Assembly (NCBI GenBank): GCA_002297865.1
Contig: DBKX01000156.1
Location: 1-6,575, forward strand
Length of the DNA: 6,575 nt
Reading direction: 5' to 3'
Origin: Lachnoclostridium sp. UBA739
Lineage (GTDB): Bacteria > Bacillota_A > Clostridia > Lachnospirales > Lachnospiraceae
Of this stretch, positions 1-5,854 are shown piece by piece; position 1 is the stretch's first letter; each line of letters opens with the position of its first letter. Below the pieces are notes generated by a model. The model was given only the letters and a program-made list of their open reading frames with translations. It was not told the origin of the DNA and made no database searches. The position numbers and the translations under genes were made by a program.

Positions 1-160
1 CAGGTTGCCATTAAATGATTTCAATCCAACTCTTGTTACTGTTCTATATGTTATTTTAATATTATATACTATCCATTTTGTTAAATAAATAATCGTTGAC
101 GTTTTTTAGCATTTCAAATGTTTAATCTGCGCAAGTATTGATGTTCTCCTTTGGAGCAGA
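1..160. other. Downstream region without a convincing gene
   Basis: This is very AT-rich sequence after the last stop. On the minus strand an AAAGGAG (146-152) resembles a ribosome binding site, but the TTG 11 nt downstream meets a stop after six codons. The only nearby ATG (110-112) encodes 16 residues and is 33 nt away. One frame is open from 105 to the left edge (35 codons) but has no plausible start near the AAAGGAG. No strong rho-independent terminator is visible after the BtrH-like gene, so transcription may continue leftwards. Confidence 0.4.
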
Positions 161-1141
161 CTAATCTAAATAATTCATTAAAGTCATTTTTAAACTATTT
201 AATATATTCTTCTCTGACATAATAGCTAATTCACCATGTAAAATTATACGTTGTAGCAGAATCTTATCGTGTATCAGATTAAATTTTATACCAAGGCTTA
301 TGATCAAGCGATACTCATTCTTGATTGTTTGATAAGCTGTAATGAATTGAGTAAAATCATCTGTCTTTAGATAATTGTTTAACATTTCTAATCTGAAAAT
401 CATCAAATACTTATGTTCTTTAAACACACAGAATGGTCGCAAATCAACATGTTCTATTTCCTGGCCCTTTAATTTCTCTATCTCCTTTTCTTGTAGACTA
501 AATCCCGTATCTTTGACCCTGAATCGTTCCCCAAAATTTATTGTATTCGCTGAATCCATGTATTCTGTGAATAACTTATAAATGTTATCTATCCTTATCG
601 TATCATACCTATCCGATTCAAACTCAGTGGAAATGCAATGAATGTCTGTCAAATAAGTTTCTTCTGGAAGCCCCCAGTAAGCTTTTTCAACTTCTTCCAT
701 TGAACATTCGAACCTAGTATATTTCCCACCTATTATATTATCAGCACAAAGCAACACTTCTCGTTCCTCATCATAACCATAGACAAAAAACTCATGTGTA
801 TGACTATGATCCATTCCATAACTTTTAATATATAATCTATCCACATATAAAAATATGTAATAATTCATATCAATCATATCTTTAATAAGCTGAATAAGAT
901 TTTTATTGTATTTGTGTCCTAATATTTTTCTGCTTACTCTACTTACTGAAATATTAGGACAATTATATAGCACACTTCTATATGCTTCAAAAAAAACAAC
1001 TGGCTCAATTTTTCTTAATTGAATAAAATTATTACATATCCAATATTTCGCCTCATCAGTCAGTTTTAACACGGAAAATAGGTCGCCATATATCGGATAA
1101 CTATCAATACATGGTTCATACATTACTAGCTCTTTTCTCAC
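161..1141 (-). CDS. BtrH N-terminal-like (C39 papain-like fold) protein, possible acyltransferase
   Basis: The protein has 326 residues and starts with GTG at 1141; AGAGGAG lies 9 nt upstream. An in-frame ATG at 1123 is an alternative start. The recognisable part is the block around residues 95-155: a HSHTHEFFVYGYD segment (His116 to Asp124), then VLLCADNIIGGKY with Asp134, and an SMEEVEKAYW helix. This pattern is typical of BtrH N-terminal-like proteins found in Firmicute peptide and aminoglycoside clusters. BtrH itself transfers an acyl group from a carrier protein to an amino group. The second half (about 175-326) is helical-looking and I do not recognise it. The usual nucleophilic Cys in a DCxxxxLxxIL context is not obvious: the matching segment reads SYPIYGDLFSVL, with Cys11 nearby. 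It could be an acyltransferase with a shifted nucleophile, or a non-catalytic partner. There is no signal peptide or membrane segment. It lies 17 nt after the TS-like gene, last in the run. Confidence 0.6.
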   Translation of the reverse strand: MRKELVMYEPCIDSYPIYGDLFSVLKLTDEAKYWICNNFIQLRKIEPVVFFEAYRSVLYNCPNISVSRVSRKILGHKYNKNLIQLIKDMIDMNYYIFLYVDRLYIKSYGMDHSHTHEFFVYGYDEEREVLLCADNIIGGKYTRFECSMEEVEKAYWGLPEETYLTDIHCISTEFESDRYDTIRIDNIYKLFTEYMDSANTINFGERFRVKDTGFSLQEKEIEKLKGQEIEHVDLRPFCVFKEHKYLMIFRLEMLNNYLKTDDFTQFITAYQTIKNEYRLIISLGIKFNLIHDKILLQRIILHGELAIMSEKNILNSLKMTLMNYLD

Positions 1142-1150
1142 AATCTCTCA

Positions 1151-1157
1151 CTCCTCT
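1151..1157 (-). promoter_or_regulatory. Ribosome binding site supporting a GTG start for the BtrH-like gene
   Basis: AGAGGAG lies 9 nt before the GTG at 1141 and just past the TAA stop of the TS-like gene (1159-1161). This spacing favours the GTG over the ATG six codons later. Confidence 0.65.
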
Positions 1158-1158
1158 A

Positions 1159-2034
1159 TTATTGATAAATTCGCCTTTTTTTCTCAATAAGTACCTCAAC
1201 GAACGGATCCCAATAGGATTGAAGTTTGCTTTCCGTTAAAATGTCTCCATTATTCCTTAAAATACTTTCCACTTGTAACAATAACTCTATTTGTTCCTTC
1301 TCAATAGCCTCTTTTGGCATACTCATCATTGTATAGCTATCACACGAAAACTCATTCTGTAATTGTTCAAAAATGCTAAAATTATTCTCATAGATATGCA
1401 TACTGCCTACCATATGTGTATAGCTTCCAAGCTCAACGCCCATTTCTAAAGCAAGCATTTCCTGAAACAATGTAAAACTGAAGATATCATAAGGCATACC
1501 AAGATAGATATCATTAGAACGCATGTAAGTAATTGCATGAAGTTTTCCATCACGAATAAAATACTGCAAGTTACATGTACAGGGAATATCACGCGATGAG
1601 GTAAACAAATCCATTGGCTGGTAGATCGTAATAACAGCCTGTCTTGAATCGGAATCCTCATTCAATTTCTTCTTTATACTCTCCCACTGACTTGTTTTCC
1701 CCCCAAAGATTCTTGGTCCATAAGCTCCATGTACGGTTACTTGGTCATCAGAGAATTTTGGATACATACTACTGTAATATTTCATAATATCCAATTGATT
1801 GCTTCCTCTAAGATACCATAGAAATTCACCTACCGCAAAAGACGAACTTATTTTCCGTAAAGAATTTTTGACAACACGATCTCTTGGATTTGTGATAGTG
1901 AAGGCTACACCCAAACATTCCTTTACTTTCATTCCACGTGGCTTTGACTCTGGAGCTTTCTGTAACATGTTAATAAGATACAGATACGCTTCATTCACAC
2001 CCAAAAACGATAAATTATTCTTCATTCGATCCAT
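1159..2034 (-). CDS. Thymidylate-synthase-fold pyrimidine nucleotide hydroxymethylase (predicted CMP/dCMP type)
   Basis: This 291-residue protein has the thymidylate synthase fold; numbering is from the Met at 2034. Compared with E. coli TS it keeps the catalytic Cys (Cys152 in IPCTC), the following Gln (157), Arg172-Ser173, LGMP, and the ribose-contacting pair in SMHIY (His213, Tyr215). The residue equivalent to E. coli Asn177, which reads the uracil ring, is Asp183 (LGMPYDIF). Asp at this site is known from T4 dCMP hydroxymethylase and goes with cytosine recognition. The tryptophan-containing IWDEW segment of true TS is absent, and the second Arg of the DSRR motif is Gln. The likely reaction is transfer of a one-carbon unit from methylene-tetrahydrofolate to C5 of CMP or dCMP, giving the 5-hydroxymethyl nucleotide. 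The upstream SHMT-like gene fits as one-carbon supplier. A TS-like enzyme for dUMP is less likely. An ATG at 2043 is in frame but sits directly on the ribosome binding site. Confidence 0.85.
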   Translation of the reverse strand: MDRMKNNLSFLGVNEAYLYLINMLQKAPESKPRGMKVKECLGVAFTITNPRDRVVKNSLRKISSSFAVGEFLWYLRGSNQLDIMKYYSSMYPKFSDDQVTVHGAYGPRIFGGKTSQWESIKKKLNEDSDSRQAVITIYQPMDLFTSSRDIPCTCNLQYFIRDGKLHAITYMRSNDIYLGMPYDIFSFTLFQEMLALEMGVELGSYTHMVGSMHIYENNFSIFEQLQNEFSCDSYTMMSMPKEAIEKEQIELLLQVESILRNNGDILTESKLQSYWDPFVEVLIEKKRRIYQ

Positions 2035-2043
2035 ATAGTTCAT

Positions 2044-2050
2044 CTCCTCA
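2044..2050 (-). promoter_or_regulatory. Ribosome binding site that decides the TS-like gene start
   Basis: TGAGGAG abuts the ATG at 2043 with no spacer, which is too close for initiation there. The next in-frame ATG at 2034 is 9 nt from the GGAG, a normal distance. The protein therefore most likely begins MDRMKNN, three residues shorter than the longest frame. Confidence 0.7.
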
Positions 2051-2053
2051 CAT

Positions 2054-2080
2054 TTGTAATCACATTGCCTATTATTACAA
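2054..2080 (-). repeat. Inverted repeat in the leader of the TS-like gene
   Basis: On the minus strand TTGTAAT and ATTACAA form a perfect 7-bp inverted repeat around a 13-nt loop, in the largest gap between genes (58 nt) just before the ribosome binding site. It is AT-rich with no U-tract, so it is not a convincing terminator. It could be a weak RNA hairpin, an operator, or chance. Confidence 0.35.
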
Positions 2081-2092
2081 CTTATTGTTTAG

Positions 2093-3565
2093 TTAGTTTC
2101 GTTTAACTTTTCCGTTATAGGTTCGCGCGATAGTATCAACAATTTGAAACTCACTAGGGATTTTATATTTGCTCAGCTTGTTCTGACATTCCTGCTTAAC
2201 TTGTTCGATAACACTTTCCGTTTTCTGGACTACTACGATATCAGCTGCCACCTTTTCCCCTAATAAATCATCCGATATTCCATATACTTTTACGTCCTTA
2301 ACATCATTACAAGAAGAGATTACTTCTTCTACTTCTTCTGGACTTACATTTTGCCCTCCAGTAATAATAATGTTTTTCTTTCTCCCCACTATATATAAGT
2401 AGTTGTCTTCTGATATATAGCCCAAATCACCTGTATGTAACCATCCATTATGGATAATAGCCTGTGTCTCCTCGTAGCAACGAAAATACCCCTTCATCAT
2501 ACCTTTGCTCTTCACTATCACTTCGCCTTTTTCGCCATTAGGTAATGACATACCGGAATCATCAACAATCTTTATTTCAACTCCAGGTATTGCACAGCCA
2601 ACCGATCCTATCTTTTCTTTACAATATTCAGGTGGCAATGTAGTAACTCTAGGTCCTGCCTCTGTCAAACCATATGTTTGAACATAGGATATCGTAGGAT
2701 ACTTTTCGATCATCTCTCTCAAGTAATTTTCAGGTATCGCGCTTCCTCCGAAACAAATGACTCTTAAAGATGAGATATCAAAAGATAACTTCTTGCAACG
2801 AGCTAATGCGATTAGAATCGATGGAACGACCGTAAAATTAGTAATTTTCCATCTATCAACCAACTTAAAAAAATCAGCAGCCATAAATGGATATGGATTA
2901 ATAACAATACGTGCTCCTAAATATACATGAGTTAGAAATTGAGCAGTATTACAATAACCAAATACCATAGGCAACTGTATTAAGCAGACCTCATTCTCAG
3001 TAAAATTAAGAGATTCAGAATGTGCCTTGATATTATTTTGCAATCCCTCATTGGTCAGCATCACCCGTTTTGGTTTAGAGGTTGTTCCCGATGTATGGAG
3101 CATCACTACAACATCCTGCAGTTCATCCCCATATTGTTCATCATGGAATAGTGCTTGGAAATATTCTACCACTCTGCAAACTGTTCCGTCATGGTTCACA
3201 ACCACAATTGTCATAGGAATCCTATTTTCCTGAATGAGTACTTCCACTTCTTTTAGACTTTCTTCCTGTATCACAAGCGTCGAGAGGCTACAAAGATTAA
3301 TCGTATATAGCAGTTCATTCATTGTGCTTCCTGTATGAAACGGTACAATTACTTTGTTTGCATAAAGGCAAGCAAAATAGCTTACCACATATGCAATTCC
3401 ATTTGGCAAAAAGATTCCTACCAGCTTTCCCTTTACGTTTTTCAATGACTCATCACACAGCTTAGATGATAAATGATTCCATCGCCTATAACTAAGTTCA
3501 TGCTCACCACACACGACTGCTGTTTTATCAGAATGTTTAAGTCTTTCTAAAAAATCACGAACCAT
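2093..3565 (-). CDS. Stand-alone acyl-AMP ligase / acyl-CoA synthetase-like enzyme
   Basis: This 490-residue protein is a full-length member of the class I adenylate-forming superfamily, from the acyl/aryl-CoA ligase branch rather than the NRPS A-domain branch. Visible motifs are the P-loop TSGTTSKPKR (158-167), YGLTE (298-302), GWLHTGD (374-380), GRKKNIIITGGQNVSPEE (394-411) and the C-terminal RTYNGKVKR with catalytic Lys486. It should activate a carboxylic acid with ATP and pass the acyl group to CoA or to a carrier protein. The substrate cannot be read from the sequence. The P-loop is atypical: the usual TTGKPKG has Ser and Arg at the two glycine positions. Changes here can be tolerated in the family, but activity is not assured. 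It starts 16 nt after the NRPS stop, with AAAAGGGGAA 7 nt before the ATG, so it is almost certainly co-transcribed and probably supplies a second acyl building block or starter unit. Confidence 0.9.
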   Translation of the reverse strand: MVRDFLERLKHSDKTAVVCGEHELSYRRWNHLSSKLCDESLKNVKGKLVGIFLPNGIAYVVSYFACLYANKVIVPFHTGSTMNELLYTINLCSLSTLVIQEESLKEVEVLIQENRIPMTIVVVNHDGTVCRVVEYFQALFHDEQYGDELQDVVVMLHTSGTTSKPKRVMLTNEGLQNNIKAHSESLNFTENEVCLIQLPMVFGYCNTAQFLTHVYLGARIVINPYPFMAADFFKLVDRWKITNFTVVPSILIALARCKKLSFDISSLRVICFGGSAIPENYLREMIEKYPTISYVQTYGLTEAGPRVTTLPPEYCKEKIGSVGCAIPGVEIKIVDDSGMSLPNGEKGEVIVKSKGMMKGYFRCYEETQAIIHNGWLHTGDLGYISEDNYLYIVGRKKNIIITGGQNVSPEEVEEVISSCNDVKDVKVYGISDDLLGEKVAADIVVVQKTESVIEQVKQECQNKLSKYKIPSEFQIVDTIARTYNGKVKRN

Positions 3566-3581
3566 CTTGATTCCCCTTTTC

Positions 3582-5840
3582 TCAAATCATATTATGTAAA
3601 TACTCATCCACTAATTGAGTAATCCTTTTTCTATCAATCTTTCCGTTCGGCGTTACTGGCATTTCATTTGATAATACATAATAGGTTGGAATATAATTTT
3701 CAGGCAAACGTTCTTTTAAATATTCTACTAACTCATTTTCTGTTGGCATATCCTGATTAGGATCACATTCCACATAGACAACAATCTTCTTAAGCCTTTT
3801 CGGAACAAGTGCAACAACCCTCTTAACGGATTGGTAACCAACTAGACAATGTTCTATCTCTCCAAGTTCGATTCTGCTTCCGTTTATTTTTACTTGGAAA
3901 TCCATTCGACCTAACAATATTAGTTCTCCATCATCCCTTAAGTACGCTAAGTCCCCTGTCTTATAGATACGTTGCTCCTCTTCGGTCATCCATGGATTAT
4001 CAAAAAAACGTTCCTGAGTAGCCTGAGGATTAAGGTAATATCCCTCGCCTACTCCAACTCCCCCCAGATATAGTTCTCCGGGGATACCAATTGGCAATAA
4101 TTCTCTAAAACGATCTAATATATATGCCTTCTGATTAGCCATTGGTTTTCCATACGGAATGCTTTTCCAGTTAGCATCAACTTCGTTAATATAGTAAATC
4201 GTCGAATCCATTGATACTTCTGTAGCCCCACCAAGACTAATGATAACGGCTTTATCATTTAACTTTCTAAATCTATCAGGCAACGATACTGGTATCCAAT
4301 CCCCTCCTAGAAGAACAACACGAATCGTTTCTATGTTGTTCGTATTCCTATGCTGGCTGCATTTCAGTAAAACGTCCAAGAGGACTGGAACAGAATGCCA
4401 TATGGTAACTTGGTATTTTTTTATGAGCTCTAGCCAGTGGAATGGCTGTTTCTCCAATAGTGGATCTGGCAACACAATACTACTTCCTGCCATCATGCTT
4501 CCTAAAATGTCATAGGCACTCATATCAAAACTCACTGATGAAATAGCAAGTACTTTATCTTTGTCTCCAATCGAAAAACGAGTGTTAAAATCATGGAAGT
4601 TATTTACCCGTCCTTGATGATTTAAAAGTACTCCTTTTGGCTGTCCTGTTGAACCAGACGTGTAAATCACATAGCATGGATTCTTAGAGTCAATTGCTAA
4701 GTTCAGATTCTCTTCTGAATACTCTTTCAGTTCATTACCCTCTTTTGTAAGTCTAATCACATTAAGTCCTTCAAATATTTCTTCTTTCTCAACTTTTTCC
4801 ATTGTCATAACCACAGTAGAAACCTGGGAATTCTTCACTATATATTCAACTCTGGCACTAGGATAGGAGGAATCAATTGGAAGATATGCACATCCCGCCT
4901 TTAAAATTCCCATAATTCCAATGACAAAGCCAATCGACTTATTTGTATATAGTGCAATAACATCACCAGTCTTAGCTCCATTCATACGAAGATAATGGGC
5001 CAACTGATTTGCACGCTGGTTAAGCGTTAATCTTGTCATGGTCATTCCTTCGTAATACACGGCAACTGCTTGGGGATCTTCCTCTACCTTACACTCAAAA
5101 AGCTGATGCAGACAAGAATCGGACGGAAACTCCTGCTCTGTACGATTCCAGGTACCTGTTAATAGCTCCAGCTCCTCCTTACTTAAATAGTCGATTTCAC
5201 AGATTGGAAGTTCTGGATTCTCAATTGCACACTTCAGTATATTCTCATAATGCTGGGCAAACCGGCTAATAAACTCCTGTGTGAATACTGCCTCATTAAA
5301 AATAATAGTCTGGCATAATTTCTCCCCATCATCGACCAGTTCTAAGCATATATCAGTATGTATTCTATCCTGTATAAAAGAACTCTCACTATTTGAATAA
5401 ATGAATATGCAATTCCCCAGATCTACGATCTTACTCTTAATCTCCATCAGCATTTTCTCTGATATCGAATGTTTTTTTAATTCATTTTTACATACGGCCT
5501 GTATGTCCTGAATAGATAAATGCTTATCAAACTCTGGAACAGTAGTCATGTCAATGAGACGCTCATCCGTATCGATCATAAAACTGATTCCAGTTAATAT
5601 CTCATTCTGTGTATATTTTAGTAAAAGACTTAAGTATGCACTATAGAATAGGGTATAACGTTCTATTCGGCTGTCGGTCACTTTTTTCTCTAGGTTAATC
5701 GTCATCTGAAAGGATATAAATCTGCTTTCTTTTTCATTGGATATATCCTTTTTGTATATCTCAAACCTTCCCTCACAACGAGTATCAAATTCTTGTAGAA
5801 AGCTCTCCAACGAAAAATCCTTATACTCACTCATGTTCAT
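3582..5840 (-). CDS. NRPS protein: partial condensation domain plus adenylation domain, no carrier domain
   Basis: The protein has 752 residues. Residues ~40-215 match only the C-terminal lobe of a condensation domain; no HHxxxDG catalytic motif is present. Residues ~240-740 are a complete adenylation domain: A2 LKAGCAYLPID (313-323), A3 YTSGSTGQPKG (393-403), A4 SFDMS (437-441), A5 GGATE (537-541), A6 GELYLGG (588-594), A7 YKTGD (626-630), A8 around 644-662, and A10 NGKID with catalytic Lys734. It would activate an amino acid as aminoacyl-AMP and load a carrier in trans, because the protein ends 15 residues after the A10 motif, with no PCP (LGGxS) or thioesterase domain. My hand-aligned specificity code is D-M-Y-H-L-G-L-M-D-K (D439, M440, Y443, H482, L510, G512, L536, M544, D545, K734). 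It is closest to the serine code DVWHLSLIDK, so serine or a serine-like amino acid is likely. AGGAGAG lies 5 nt before the first ATG; the ATG at codon 3 is an alternative start. Confidence 0.93.
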   Translation of the reverse strand: MNMSEYKDFSLESFLQEFDTRCEGRFEIYKKDISNEKESRFISFQMTINLEKKVTDSRIERYTLFYSAYLSLLLKYTQNEILTGISFMIDTDERLIDMTTVPEFDKHLSIQDIQAVCKNELKKHSISEKMLMEIKSKIVDLGNCIFIYSNSESSFIQDRIHTDICLELVDDGEKLCQTIIFNEAVFTQEFISRFAQHYENILKCAIENPELPICEIDYLSKEELELLTGTWNRTEQEFPSDSCLHQLFECKVEEDPQAVAVYYEGMTMTRLTLNQRANQLAHYLRMNGAKTGDVIALYTNKSIGFVIGIMGILKAGCAYLPIDSSYPSARVEYIVKNSQVSTVVMTMEKVEKEEIFEGLNVIRLTKEGNELKEYSEENLNLAIDSKNPCYVIYTSGSTGQPKGVLLNHQGRVNNFHDFNTRFSIGDKDKVLAISSVSFDMSAYDILGSMMAGSSIVLPDPLLEKQPFHWLELIKKYQVTIWHSVPVLLDVLLKCSQHRNTNNIETIRVVLLGGDWIPVSLPDRFRKLNDKAVIISLGGATEVSMDSTIYYINEVDANWKSIPYGKPMANQKAYILDRFRELLPIGIPGELYLGGVGVGEGYYLNPQATQERFFDNPWMTEEEQRIYKTGDLAYLRDDGELILLGRMDFQVKINGSRIELGEIEHCLVGYQSVKRVVALVPKRLKKIVVYVECDPNQDMPTENELVEYLKERLPENYIPTYYVLSNEMPVTPNGKIDRKRITQLVDEYLHNMI

Positions 5841-5843
5841 TCA

Positions 5844-5850
5844 CTCTCCT
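5844..5850 (-). promoter_or_regulatory. Ribosome binding site of the NRPS gene
   Basis: AGGAGAG lies between the SHMT-like stop and the NRPS start. The AGGAG core is 5 nt from the ATG at 5840 and 11 nt from the second in-frame ATG at 5834, so both starts are possible and differ by only two residues. Confidence 0.65.
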
Positions 5851-5854
5851 AGCA

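Noticed and set aside
143..158. CTCC-TTT-GGAG as a transcription terminator after the BtrH-like gene
   Set aside because: The stem is only 4 bp with no following U-tract. It overlaps the AAAGGAG and is weaker than a real rho-independent terminator.
1446..1661. Minus-strand 71-codon frame inside the TS-like gene
   Set aside because: It overlaps the conserved catalytic core of the TS-like protein in another frame and has no family features.
1159..2034. Annotation as ordinary thymidylate synthase ThyA
   Set aside because: The uracil-reading Asn is Asp, the IWDEW segment is missing and the gene sits in a biosynthetic operon. A pyrimidine hydroxymethylase fits better.
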